A stretch of DNA of 64,000 bases from Candidatus Rifleibacteriota bacterium (GTDB lineage: Bacteria; Vulcanimicrobiota; Xenobia; Xenobiales; Xenobiaceae), in the NCBI GenBank assembly GCA_900772775.1, contig CAAGRW010000134.1:55518-119517 (forward strand), read 5' to 3'. Within the stretch, counting starts at the first letter, position 1; each line of letters opens with the position of its first letter. Positions 1 through 8,764 of the stretch are shown one piece after another. The notes beneath the pieces are model-generated. The model made no database searches. It had not been told where the DNA came from and was given only the letters and a program-made list of their open reading frames with translations. Made by a program: the position numbers and the translations under genes.

Positions 1-229
1 AACTATCAACACTTACAGAGGGCTTAGAATCTGTTTGCTCGGAGGCGAGAGTAACGGACTCCAGCGAATCGGTATAGGTGAGATCCGAACCGATATTTAC
101 TTGATCAAGCTGCTGCTCGGGTTCGACATTGACGGAGGGGCGCTCGCGCTGAGCGGAAGCTGCTTGACCGTAGCTTAAAGCGCCCGCAGAACGGACGGTG
201 TGCATTCCAGCCAAATTGATCTCGTTCAT
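1..229 (-). CDS. N-terminal part of an unknown protein (runs off the left edge)
   Basis: Reading the minus strand from the ATG at 229 gives 76 codons without a stop to the window edge. A good ribosome site (GGAGGG) lies 7 bases upstream. The start reads MNEINLAGMHTVRSAGALSY and is followed by a polar Gln/Glu/Ser-rich stretch. There is no signal peptide, membrane segment or recognisable domain in the visible part. Residues around 45-50 read DQVNIG, similar to DQVEIS at the same depth in the unknown protein at 57458-58696. Function unknown; the main domain is outside the window. Confidence 0.6.
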   Translation of the reverse strand, partial: MNEINLAGMHTVRSAGALSYGQAASAQRERPSVNVEPEQQLDQVNIGSDLTYTDSLESVTLASEQTDSKPSVSVDS

Positions 230-693
230 ATAAATAACCCTCCAAAGGCTGAGCCCCATTTCTCAGGGTGCAGCCACAAAGACGCAGTCTCGCTGCTTAC
301 TTAATCCTTACTCGGAAATATATCTGAAAGTACCCGACAGCCAAACCAAAAGAGCTGCCAGGCCTATCAAAACTTCAGCCATGCCGAAAGATAACAAACT
401 CAAAAAAGCTTTAAAACAGTAGTTAAAAACTTCAAATGAGAGCTTTTCGGGCATAGCCGAAAGTAAAATTCTGTTCTTTTGGTTCGCAAGGATATATTAG
501 AAACAGGAGCTCTTAAAGTCAACGAACATAATGGGCCGTTTTGTTAAAATCTGGTAGGAAAGGCTGTAAAGGTTTTGCCGCTCAAAAAATAGAAAATCGG
601 CCTCGCGTTTGGTTGTGCAGCCCAGAATAGTTCTTAAACTTTTTTTTCGGCTGAAAGCAGCCAATTCTTTCGTATTCGGAGAAGGCTAAAATT
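230..693. other. Divergent intergenic control region, 464 bases
   Basis: It separates the minus-strand gene starting at 229 from the signalling genes starting at 694, so it must hold two outward promoters. A small imperfect hairpin is visible at about 443-463 (TTTTCGG paired with CCGAAAG). The stretch is AT-rich with several T and A runs. I see no tRNA, recognisable riboswitch or convincing small gene. Confidence 0.5.
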
Positions 694-1008
694 ATGGAGA
701 TTACCACTAAGATCGTCCCTCAACCCGAAGTCGGAGGCAATGAAGTTACTCTGGCTCTAAACGGGCGCTTCGGCAACAATTCCGCTTCCGAAGTAGAGAG
801 TGCTGTTCAGGAAATTATCGGCTCGTGCCGCAGATTGGTTTTTGATTTTGCGGGTGTGGATTATATTTCCAGTGCCGGTTTGCGCGTTTTACTTATGGCC
901 AAGAAAAAATTGGGCTCGGGGGTTGAAGTTAGCGTAATTAACGCCAATGATGTTGTCAAAGAAATTTTCGATATTTCCGGCTTTTCCAAAATATTGCAAG
1001 TTCAATAA
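694..1008 (+). CDS. STAS-domain anti-sigma factor antagonist (SpoIIAA/RsbV type)
   Basis: This 104-residue protein is essentially one STAS domain. The diagnostic stretch FDFAGVDYISSAGLRVLL (about residues 51-68) contains the Ser in SSAG that is phosphorylated in SpoIIAA/RsbV proteins. In known systems the unphosphorylated form binds an anti-sigma kinase and frees a sigma factor or other target. The next gene, 30 bases downstream, encodes a phosphatase of the kind that removes this phosphate, so the two most likely form one partner-switching module. The final target is not encoded nearby. The ATG follows GGAGAAGG with suitable spacing. Confidence 0.85.
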   Translation: MEITTKIVPQPEVGGNEVTLALNGRFGNNSASEVESAVQEIIGSCRRLVFDFAGVDYISSAGLRVLLMAKKKLGSGVEVSVINANDVVKEIFDISGFSKILQVQ

Positions 1009-1038
1009 ATAAGTACCTAAGCTCCTAAACTGAACAAT

Positions 1039-3360
1039 ATGCGCACCGCTATTCGCAAAAAGCTCTTAATCGTAGTTTCCTTGGCTGCTTTGATTGTCTC
1101 TTGGCTGGCTTTGGATTTGGTAGATCGCAACTGTCGCTTGCACGTGAGCAAGCTATTTAATGAAGCGGGCAAAGATACAGCCCGCGCTTTAGCTACTAGC
1201 GATAAACGCGCCTATGATATGCGTTCGAGCATGATGCATACGGTGCTGACTTCTTTGGAAACTGTCACTGAAGTAGTCAATTCTTTTCCCGGCATAGAAA
1301 AGAATCACGCTGCTTTGGACGGCTTGCGCAGCAGTTTAGGTATCAGTCGTATCGATATTATCGATGCGGCTCAATGGAAAATTATAGTTAGCTCCGATAA
1401 GCAATTAGATGGAGCCCCTGTACAAGTTGACAGGCCCGCCCCTTTGCAAGATAGCAATCCCGATTTTAGCGCTTTTGTCAGCAGTATGGGCAGTTACCAT
1501 CCGGTCGATTATGTTACCGATAGACACAATCGCGACTTGTTGCTTTTCTATAGCGAACTTAAGCGCAAAGGGCGAGTCTTGCGTTTGGGCTTCAATGCCG
1601 TCAGTTTTAAAAATACCTACAATGTGGCCGAACACGAGTTGGTAACAGGCAGCTTGCCGCTGGGCGAGCATGGCGGCGTCGATGTCGTTTCCCAAAATGG
1701 TGTGATCGTCAATTGCGTAAATAAAGAATTTATCGGCACGCCCTTTGCCGAAGTCTACCCAGGGCTTGATTTCAGCCATTTCAAGGCCGGCCAATTGATA
1801 AAAGCCAACCGTCGCGGCACGGTGAGCTATTGCACTTTCTACACTACGCAATACGGCTACATTATGGTGCCCTTTATGCCTGCGGCGGAAGTTTATGCCA
1901 CGCGAACGACCATTTTGGAAGTTATGCTTACCGGCTTTTTGATTATTTTGGCCGCTATCTTTTTTAGCACTTCCCGCATTGTCAAAAAGGTTATTCTGGA
2001 TGGTTTAGAGCGTATCAATGCTTCCTTAGCCAAAATTGAAGCTGGCGATTTGGAAGAAAAAGTAAACGAAACGAGTTATCCTGAGTTTTGTGTGCTAAGC
2101 CAAGGTATCAATTCCACAGTAGATGCTTTGAAGCAACTTATGGAAAGCCAGTCGGCCTACGACGCCGAGCAAATGAATTTGGCGCGCACTATTCAGCTCT
2201 CTTGTTTGCCCAAGTTTTTCCCCACTTATCCCGAGCTTAAACAGCTTGATCTTTGTGCTCGTACTTCACCAGCTCAAGAAGTAGGCGGAGATTTTTACGA
2301 TTATTTCCGCATTAAAGACAATTTGTATTGCGTCATTATTGCCGATGTTTCCGAACATGGCATTCCGGCCGCTCTAATGATGATGACAGCCAAAACTGCT
2401 TTGCATGATGCTATTTTATCTGGCGATACGCTCGAACACTGTATGGAGAGTGTCAACTTCTCACTGTGTGAAAATAACAGCACTTGCATGTTCGTGACCG
2501 CTTTTGCCGCTACCGTCAATACCGAAACTGGCGAATTTCGCTTTGTCAATGCTGGCCACTGTCGCCCTCTGTTGCGCCGTCGCGACGGCATTTGGCATTC
2601 GGTAAAGATTGGCTCCGGCATGGTGCTTGGCGGTATGGACAATTTGAGCTATTCGGCCGAGAGTTGGTTCCTGGAAGAAGGCGATCGTGTTTTCTTATAT
2701 ACAGATGGCGTTACCGAAGCTATTAACGAAAAAGGCGAGATGTTCGGTTTGGGTGGCTTAGAGGTAGTATTAAATCGCCCTGCTTGCGACAATTACGATC
2801 CCGCTTCTCTAATAAATTTAGTGCACGACGAATTGGACAAGTTTGCTCAAAATTCCACTTTGGAAGATGATGTGACTATGGTGGCCTTGGAATATTATGG
2901 CCGCCGCCCTCGGGCTCGTTTCCTTCAGGTGCCGGCTTTAAGTGAAAAGTTGGACGATGTACTCAACTTTATAGACAATTTGTTGGACGAAACAGAACTT
3001 GATTTAGAAACTCTCAAACAAGTAAAAAGCTCTATGGCTACTGCAGTTGACGATATTTTTACCAATATCGTGAATTATGCCGGCCAGGGACGTCAGGAAA
3101 CGGTCACTGTCACTGTGCGAGCCGAAATTCAAGCCTATCCTTACCAATTGGTCGTGCACTTTATAGATAATGGCCATCCTTACGATCCTACGGCTGTTTC
3201 CGCTCCCAATGTAGATTTAGGTTTCCAAGAGCGTTGCTGCGGCGGTTTGGGCATATTCTTGGTGAAAAAGCTGACCGATCAAATGACTTATCGCTATACG
3301 GAAGGTTGCAACATCCTTCGTTTAGCTAAAAAATTAGAAAAAGCGGAAGAAAAAAACTAG
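1039..3360 (+). CDS. Membrane SpoIIE-type serine phosphatase with HAMP and C-terminal HATPase domain
   Basis: 773 residues. A transmembrane helix (about 8-27) is followed by an extracytoplasmic sensor of about 260 residues, a second helix (about 289-312) and a HAMP-like linker. A PP2C/SpoIIE phosphatase domain follows, with metal-binding motifs EVGGDFYDYF (about 412), IADVSEHGIPAALM and YTDGVTEAINEKG, ending in DDVTMVALEY. The last about 110 residues look like a GHKL anti-sigma kinase domain (DNGHPYDP, GGLGIFLVKKL). The protein thus joins sensor, phosphatase and probably kinase for the STAS protein encoded 30 bases upstream. It acts at the inner membrane. The ligand is unknown. The next gene starts 18 bases downstream, so expression with the secretion genes is likely. 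Confidence 0.85.
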   Translation: MRTAIRKKLLIVVSLAALIVSWLALDLVDRNCRLHVSKLFNEAGKDTARALATSDKRAYDMRSSMMHTVLTSLETVTEVVNSFPGIEKNHAALDGLRSSLGISRIDIIDAAQWKIIVSSDKQLDGAPVQVDRPAPLQDSNPDFSAFVSSMGSYHPVDYVTDRHNRDLLLFYSELKRKGRVLRLGFNAVSFKNTYNVAEHELVTGSLPLGEHGGVDVVSQNGVIVNCVNKEFIGTPFAEVYPGLDFSHFKAGQLIKANRRGTVSYCTFYTTQYGYIMVPFMPAAEVYATRTTILEVMLTGFLIILAAIFFSTSRIVKKVILDGLERINASLAKIEAGDLEEKVNETSYPEFCVLSQGINSTVDALKQLMESQSAYDAEQMNLARTIQLSCLPKFFPTYPELKQLDLCARTSPAQEVGGDFYDYFRIKDNLYCVIIADVSEHGIPAALMMMTAKTALHDAILSGDTLEHCMESVNFSLCENNSTCMFVTAFAATVNTETGEFRFVNAGHCRPLLRRRDGIWHSVKIGSGMVLGGMDNLSYSAESWFLEEGDRVFLYTDGVTEAINEKGEMFGLGGLEVVLNRPACDNYDPASLINLVHDELDKFAQNSTLEDDVTMVALEYYGRRPRARFLQVPALSEKLDDVLNFIDNLLDETELDLETLKQVKSSMATAVDDIFTNIVNYAGQGRQETVTVTVRAEIQAYPYQLVVHFIDNGHPYDPTAVSAPNVDLGFQERCCGGLGIFLVKKLTDQMTYRYTEGCNILRLAKKLEKAEEKN

Positions 3361-3378
3361 CCGCACTTTGTCAAAAAT

Positions 3379-4671
3379 ATGGCTTCAGAAGATAATTATA
3401 ACGAAAACAATGTCTCTCCCTTGACGGCGGCTTTGCTTACTTTGCTTATTGGAGGCTTAGTCTGGTTGGGAGCTTCATTTTTTGATAATCTCACCAATTA
3501 TGGCAGTCAGCCCCAGCCTGATCCTGTCAATTTGATGGCTTCGGGCAATACTGAAGAAAATTTCTATAGTCCTGGACGGGCCAAGAGACGAGCCAATTTT
3601 TTCTTGCGCCGTCAAGGCGACGAAGCAGAAATGTCCTCTGCAGAAAAAGAACTTTTGGAAGAAGAAGATCGCACTAAAGAGCGCGATAAAGAAGATAGAG
3701 AAGAAGCTAGGCAAGGGCAAAATAGCAGCTCCGGTAATGACGACTTAGCTCAATCTCTCCAAGCTGTGCAATCTTCTGGAGCCGGTTGGGGAGAAGGTGG
3801 AGGGACTACTTCCGCTATTAGTCCTGTTTCTCCCGACGGTTTGAAACTTTCCGGCATTATGTTGGGTAGCGGCTCTGGCATTGCCGTTATCGAATATAAC
3901 GGCACTTCCTACACAAAATCGGAAGGGCAAAAGATTGGCCGTTACACTGTGTCCAAAATTCTTTCTGACCGGGTAGTTGTAGAAGATGGAGTCAACAATT
4001 TTACTTTGGGGCTTAGCTCTTCCGGAAGTTCCGATTTAGCTTCTTCGGCAGGCGCAAGCCTTTCTTCAAACGGCCATCCTGTTTTGCCCGATCCCGGACA
4101 AGTGCCGCCACCTTCAGCACCGGTAGTAAAAGCCAAAACTGCTTTCAAAAATGAAGCTTCCTTAGCGCCTTCAGCTCTTTCAGAATACGAAGAAGAAAAT
4201 GTTGAAACTGCCTCCGGAAATGCGTCTTCAGTGCCTGTGCCCAGCAAAATTGATGTTTACGATTTAGCTCAAGAGCGCCGCGCCGAAGAAGAAAAAAAAG
4301 CTGACAGTTTGTATGCGCCTAAGGGAGCGGCCAAGGCTAAAGTAAAATTGCCTAAAGCTAACCCTACGCCTGTGCGTCCTACTCGCGAAGAAATTGAAAA
4401 ATATTTGCAGCGCGGCGCGGCCATCATTTCTGAAATTAAAGTGCAACCCGATGCCAGCGGTTTAGGCGTCAAAGTTAAGTTTGTACAAGAAGATAACGTA
4501 TTGCACCGTTTAGGCATAAAAGATGGCGACGTTATCACCAGAGTAAATAATAAAACTATTTTAAATAGCGAAGAATTGTTTAATTCAGTGCTCAATATTA
4601 GCGAAATGCCTTTCGTCAATATTGAATACAAACGCCAAGGCCAAACTGATACTTTAATTTACGATTTATAA
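3379..4671 (+). CDS. GspC-like type II secretion inner-membrane protein with PDZ domain
   Basis: 430 residues. There is one membrane anchor at about 14-34, then a charged low-complexity linker rich in Glu/Lys/Arg. A domain at about 154-212 (LKLSGIMLGSGSGIAVIEYN, SEGQKIGRYTVSKI) matches the GspC homology region that contacts the secretin. A Ser/Ala/Pro-rich spacer leads to a C-terminal PDZ-like domain at about 350-430 (LHRLGIKDGDVITRVNN). This is the architecture of GspC/PulC. It lies upstream of three minor-pseudopilin genes, which supports the call. It is longer than typical GspC proteins (about 270-300 residues) because of the two linkers. Confidence 0.75.
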   Translation: MASEDNYNENNVSPLTAALLTLLIGGLVWLGASFFDNLTNYGSQPQPDPVNLMASGNTEENFYSPGRAKRRANFFLRRQGDEAEMSSAEKELLEEEDRTKERDKEDREEARQGQNSSSGNDDLAQSLQAVQSSGAGWGEGGGTTSAISPVSPDGLKLSGIMLGSGSGIAVIEYNGTSYTKSEGQKIGRYTVSKILSDRVVVEDGVNNFTLGLSSSGSSDLASSAGASLSSNGHPVLPDPGQVPPPSAPVVKAKTAFKNEASLAPSALSEYEEENVETASGNASSVPVPSKIDVYDLAQERRAEEEKKADSLYAPKGAAKAKVKLPKANPTPVRPTREEIEKYLQRGAAIISEIKVQPDASGLGVKVKFVQEDNVLHRLGIKDGDVITRVNNKTILNSEELFNSVLNISEMPFVNIEYKRQGQTDTLIYDL

Positions 4672-4780
4672 AACGGGCCGCGTCGCTAGCAGCTTTGGGC
4701 CGCTACTCATTTAGGCTCACTCAAAATGGACGGGCTTTTTAGCAGGAGCCGCCCCTTGAAAGACAAATTACCTACGCCCT

Positions 4781-6070
4781 ATGGGTACGTTTTATAAGAC
4801 AGCTCTCAGCCTGGCCGTTACAGCCGGCATTGGTTTCTCTCTCTGCGCTCCTTGTTTGGCCGAGCCTTGCGTTTCGGCTGAAGGACGTCTTGTAGCCGCT
4901 TCTTACGGCGTGAAAAAATACGATCGCGCTTCCAAAGCTAAAAAGGCGCCTAATTCAGCCAAGAAAAATATTGCACAAGATCAGTCGGTGCAAGCTTTAA
5001 ACGAGATGCGTTTAGTCTCGCGTTGGTTTGCTGCTGCTTACGATATTCCGGCTCGCGTGCCCGAAGAAATGTTTTTAGCTGGCTATACCTATAGCGACGC
5101 TATTGTGGCTCTTTCGCTGATGGATGCGGGCGCTTCCTTAAATGAAGTATTGGAGCAAAGGCGCAACCATCGCTGGGATGAAGTAGCCGCTTCAGTTGGT
5201 ATCGAGCCTTCTTCTTTACCTAAGCCGGTCATCAAAGTAATGAATACTCAAAATGGCAATAGACCTTTAGAGTATGTCCATTTTACTCCCGATGTTCGCT
5301 CCGGCTTAGCTAGTCGTTTGCATTTGCCTTCTTTTTCTCCCACTGTGCCGGATCCCGTAGCTGTCGAACGTTTCCGTCTGTCTAAGAGCGATATTGCCAA
5401 TATCAGAAAAGCCTTAGAAAATGTCAACGACTTAGATGAAGCCACTTTGCGCTTGCCTGCCGGTCGCTCTTTAAAAGTGGGCGATTGGGTCATTGCCGGC
5501 GTTCTCTCTAAATATAAGCCTTTCCCTATAGATACTATTCTCTCAGTTCGCACTGGCGAAGTAGTAGAGTGGGGCGATGTGGCCGCTATGTTTAGCGTCG
5601 ATCCCAGCATTTTTGTAGAAGGCCCCTTGGCTCCCATTTATGGCGCTTTAGTCGAAGGTGAAAATTATGCTACTTTGTCGAGCTTGCGTCGCTCTTCTTA
5701 TCCAGATGCCCTTAACAATATCTATGCCTTAAACAATGTAGAAGGCGCCGAGTTGCAAGCTTTGGGCTGGCTCATGAGTCTCTACTACAAAGAAACCGAC
5801 GAAGAGAGGGCTTTACTCAATTCTTACGGCCTTTCTTTTGCCGATCAGGCTTTGTCTTTAGCTGTAGCTCGTATGGCTTTTGCCGATGTTAACGAAATCG
5901 CCAACCGTATTCGTCATGGAGCCAATTGGCAATATTTAATCGACTACTATAAGTTAGACATGACCGGCCAAGATGTAGTGATGGCTGCTGCCGTAAGTCG
6001 CGACCAAGCTCGTTTCCCCGAAACTCCTTCGACAGATTCTAAGTCTGTGCGCAGTAAGCGCTTCAATTAG
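4781..6070 (+). CDS. Exported protein of unknown function with Trp-containing helical repeats, within the secretion cluster
   Basis: 429 residues with a signal peptide ending near CAPCLA-EP (about residue 27). A basic Ala/Lys stretch follows. The body holds at least three related segments of the form hydrophobic helix, then W-x(2-3)-V/I-A and a small loop: RRNHRWDEVAASVGIEPSSL, VRTGEVVEWGDVAAMFSVDP and NRIRHGANWQYLIDYYKLDM. I do not recognise a family. It occupies the place between gspC- and gspI-like genes where a secretin or other component might be expected, but it has no secretin features. A role as an accessory periplasmic subunit is only inferred from position. The ATG has no clear ribosome site close by; an in-frame TGA at 4757 limits any upstream start. 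Confidence 0.6.
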   Translation: MGTFYKTALSLAVTAGIGFSLCAPCLAEPCVSAEGRLVAASYGVKKYDRASKAKKAPNSAKKNIAQDQSVQALNEMRLVSRWFAAAYDIPARVPEEMFLAGYTYSDAIVALSLMDAGASLNEVLEQRRNHRWDEVAASVGIEPSSLPKPVIKVMNTQNGNRPLEYVHFTPDVRSGLASRLHLPSFSPTVPDPVAVERFRLSKSDIANIRKALENVNDLDEATLRLPAGRSLKVGDWVIAGVLSKYKPFPIDTILSVRTGEVVEWGDVAAMFSVDPSIFVEGPLAPIYGALVEGENYATLSSLRRSSYPDALNNIYALNNVEGAELQALGWLMSLYYKETDEERALLNSYGLSFADQALSLAVARMAFADVNEIANRIRHGANWQYLIDYYKLDMTGQDVVMAAAVSRDQARFPETPSTDSKSVRSKRFN

Positions 6071-6078
6071 GAAAGACC

Positions 6079-6492
6079 TTGAACAGGCTGCTAACTAGAA
6101 AAAATAGTGAAAGGGGAGGCAAGCTGGGCTTTTCGCTTTTGGAAGTGCTCATTTCGTTAGGCTTGGTCTCTATGGTCTTCGGCAGCTTAATTGGGGGCTT
6201 TTGCCAGCATGTGCAGCGTGTCGCTCGCCTGGGCCCCTTCTATCGCAATCTGATCGTGGCTTCCGTAGGTTTGGAAAAAAGCATGGCCAAGAGAAATGAC
6301 GGCGAGACCGATTCTATAGATGATATTGAATATAAAGTCACCGTCGGAGCCATGCCTTCCGATCCGCGTATCGACCAGATAGAAAGCAAAGTTAGCAGCA
6401 ATCGTCCGGGACATAGCGCTGTAGTTAAGGCTTATCGCTTGCGTCAGGTCAGTTCTGCTTCATCTTCTTCGGGCACTTCTTCCGGCACCTAG
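6079..6492 (+). CDS. GspI-like minor pseudopilin
   Basis: 137 residues starting at a TTG shortly after AGGAAAG. The N-terminus has a basic leader and the prepilin cleavage motif KLG/FSLLEVLISLGL, with Glu at +5, followed by a hydrophobic helix. Size and position directly before a second pseudopilin gene fit GspI. The C-terminus is a Ser/Thr/Gly tail. It starts 8 bases after the preceding stop, so it belongs to the same operon. Confidence 0.7.
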   Translation: MNRLLTRKNSERGGKLGFSLLEVLISLGLVSMVFGSLIGGFCQHVQRVARLGPFYRNLIVASVGLEKSMAKRNDGETDSIDDIEYKVTVGAMPSDPRIDQIESKVSSNRPGHSAVVKAYRLRQVSSASSSSGTSSGT

Positions 6493-6510
6493 TCAGAAAT
6501 TTTTTTATTC

Positions 6511-7314
6511 ATGTTTAAAGCCAGCTTCAGTGCAAAAAATACAGCCTTGCTTTTAAGACGACATTCCGGCGGCTTCACTTTGCTTGAACTTATGCTGGTT
6601 ATGGGGCTGGCCACTTTAGTTTATTCACTGATTTCCTACATGACCATTCAGATGAATAATACGGTGCGCCATTCGCAAGTAGCTTTCAAACGCCAAGAAT
6701 TGATTATCGAAACGGCTGAGCGTTTGCGCTGGCAATTGCGTTGTCTTTATGATCGCGTACCGGAAAGCTCTTCTTCTGAAGCTCCTGCCAGCCATACCAA
6801 TCCTCCCACTTTGCTTAAATCGGCTCTCTATGGCAAAAGCCTAGGTGAAAAAGGGAAAGATGTACTCCTTTTCAAGACTACCTATTTCCCTTTGCGAGTT
6901 AAAAACAGCGGTACTGCTGAAGTGGGCTACAAAATTATGAGCGATTCTTCCGGAAGCTTCTCTCTTACCGAGCCGGTAAAAACAGATGACGATAAGTTGC
7001 GCTCTCTGGAAGCTGCCGATTTTATTAGCTCTAATCAAAACGCTGAAAGTAAAAACTACTTGGCTTACCGGCAGTACCCTTGGGCCGATCCTTTGGGCTT
7101 ACACGATGTTGGCGACGATAGTCAGGTGCCTTGGGAAAAGTTAAGCTCAGAAATTATCGGTATGGAAATACGCTTTTCCGATGATTTAGAAATTTGGCAG
7201 CAAGATTGGACAGGCGAAGGGGTGCCCAAGTGGGTGGAAGTTACTTTTGAACTTAAACGCGGCGAGCCTTTAGTCTTCATTACCGGCCCTGTAGTAGCGG
7301 CCGATCGCTGGTAG
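6511..7314 (+). CDS. GspJ-like minor pseudopilin
   Basis: 267 residues. The leader ends in SGG/FTLLELMLVMGLATLVY, a canonical prepilin peptidase site with Glu+5 and a long N-terminal helix. Length and gene order (after the gspI-like and before the gspK-like gene) support GspJ, which caps the pseudopilus with GspI and GspK. The stop codon TAG (7312-7314) is in the same reading frame as the next gene. Confidence 0.75.
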   Translation: MFKASFSAKNTALLLRRHSGGFTLLELMLVMGLATLVYSLISYMTIQMNNTVRHSQVAFKRQELIIETAERLRWQLRCLYDRVPESSSSEAPASHTNPPTLLKSALYGKSLGEKGKDVLLFKTTYFPLRVKNSGTAEVGYKIMSDSSGSFSLTEPVKTDDDKLRSLEAADFISSNQNAESKNYLAYRQYPWADPLGLHDVGDDSQVPWEKLSSEIIGMEIRFSDDLEIWQQDWTGEGVPKWVEVTFELKRGEPLVFITGPVVAADRW

Positions 7315-7326
7315 GGGGCAACGATT

Positions 7327-8466
7327 ATGGTTTTAATGGCAGTTTTGGGAGCTATTTTGGTCGCTTTAGTTATTGCTGCCAAAATGAGCGAAGTGGGCGT
7401 CGACGCCCAAAACCTAATAAACTACACTTCAGCTAGAGAAAACAATTACCAGATCGCTCGTTCGGCTGCCGAAATGGGCTTCGAGCTTCTTAAAGCCGAC
7501 AATGGCGATACCGACAGCTTAAACGATATGTGGGCTGCTGGTTCCGTCACTATGGAGTGGGAAGGCAAAAACGTTATCATCAGTATCATTGACGAAGAGA
7601 GCAAGTTTCCTCTCAGCGCTATGCAAAAAGCTCCTGATAATTGCGAATATTTGGAAAAAGGCTTGGTGCGTCTTTTTGAAAATGGCGGTTTGGGCTGCGG
7701 CGAAGAAGCCAAAGATCGCTTTCTCGATTGGGTAGATCCCGATTCTCAAAGGCGCAACCAAGGCGGCGAAGTTAGCGATTATGATGAACTGACTATAAAA
7801 GATGCTCCGGTCGATTCTTTGCAAGAAATTTTGAATTTGCCCGGTTGGGATAAAGGCCCCTCGTATGCTTCGGCCCGAGCTCAAAACAGTTTGCAAAGCG
7901 TTATGGGATCTGTTTCCGCTGGTAGTTCAGCTACTTTAAGCCAGGCGGCCGCCCAATCTTCAACCGAGAGCCAAAATACGGCTGCAAGCAATACCTCTGC
8001 CAACAACGGCCAATTTAGCAAGTTCGGATCTGACAATTCAAGCCAAACTACTGCCAATTCAGAAGATGAAGGCTACAAATTAGATGTACCTTCAGCCCAA
8101 ACTCAAGGCGGCACTGCCACTACTCCCTGGGAAGAATGGGTCAGCGTCGATTCTAATGGCAAAATCAATATCAATACCGCTCCCAAAGAAGTGCTTCTGG
8201 CTTTGGATGAAAGTATGAGCCAAGTGTTGGTAGATGAAATCGACTCTAAGCGCCGCTCTGAAGCTTTCAAAAAAGTAGACGATTTGCACAACGTTACCGG
8301 CATGGACGCCGATTTGCTTTTCCGTATCCAGGATTATTTGTGCGTTAAAAGTTCTACTTTTAGTATCGATGTAACGGTTCTGTCCACTCCCGGACGCATA
8401 AAGTTGCACAGTGTAGTCAGCCGTGAAAGCGGCGCTATAAAAATTTTGCGCTGGGAAATACGCTAA
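7327..8466 (+). CDS. GspK-like minor pseudopilin (leader apparently missing)
   Basis: 379 residues. The N-terminal hydrophobic helix is MVLMAVLGAILVALVIAAKM, followed by the long GspK-type ectodomain with SAM-like helices (INTAPKEVLLALDESMSQV; DDLHNVTGMDADLLFRIQDY). GspK proteins usually begin with a short basic leader ending in Gly. Here the codons before ATG 7327 read Gly-Ala-Thr-Ile and are preceded directly by the TAG that ends the gspJ-like gene, so no leader can be encoded in frame. A Ser/Asn/Gln-rich insert sits at about residues 190-250. The gene ends the operon. Confidence 0.7.
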   Translation: MVLMAVLGAILVALVIAAKMSEVGVDAQNLINYTSARENNYQIARSAAEMGFELLKADNGDTDSLNDMWAAGSVTMEWEGKNVIISIIDEESKFPLSAMQKAPDNCEYLEKGLVRLFENGGLGCGEEAKDRFLDWVDPDSQRRNQGGEVSDYDELTIKDAPVDSLQEILNLPGWDKGPSYASARAQNSLQSVMGSVSAGSSATLSQAAAQSSTESQNTAASNTSANNGQFSKFGSDNSSQTTANSEDEGYKLDVPSAQTQGGTATTPWEEWVSVDSNGKININTAPKEVLLALDESMSQVLVDEIDSKRRSEAFKKVDDLHNVTGMDADLLFRIQDYLCVKSSTFSIDVTVLSTPGRIKLHSVVSRESGAIKILRWEIR

Positions 8467-8486
8467 AAATTTCTTGGCGCTGGATC

Positions 8487-8506
8487 TTTTTGCCATTAGG
8501 CAAAAA
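8487..8506. terminator. Hairpin terminator after the secretion operon
   Basis: An 8-base perfect inverted repeat, TTTTTGCC and GGCAAAAA, around a four-base loop lies 20 bases after the gspK-like stop. The A/T tails make it possible in either direction. Confidence 0.6.
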
Positions 8507-8764
8507 ATAGGGCAGGAAGGGAAACAATCGGGGAGAACCAAGGCCATGTAGAATAAAGTCTGCACGCCATATTGTTTAACTTTCTTTATATAACCAACTT
8601 CAGGTTCTCTTCACGGAAGTACATTTTTTTTACTATGTGGAGGAACTTGTTATCTTACATGGAAAAACCGCTGGAAATAAGGCTGATGTTCTCGCAAAGC
8701 ATCTCCTTGAAGTAAACCCTACAAACTTTCAAAGGTTTTTCTCGAAAGGGATTTGTTACTAAAC

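Noticed and set aside
1405..1851. 148-codon open frame on the minus strand inside the SpoIIE gene
   Set aside because: It is a shadow of the coding frame on the opposite strand, with no ribosome site or domain; many similar shadows were left out.
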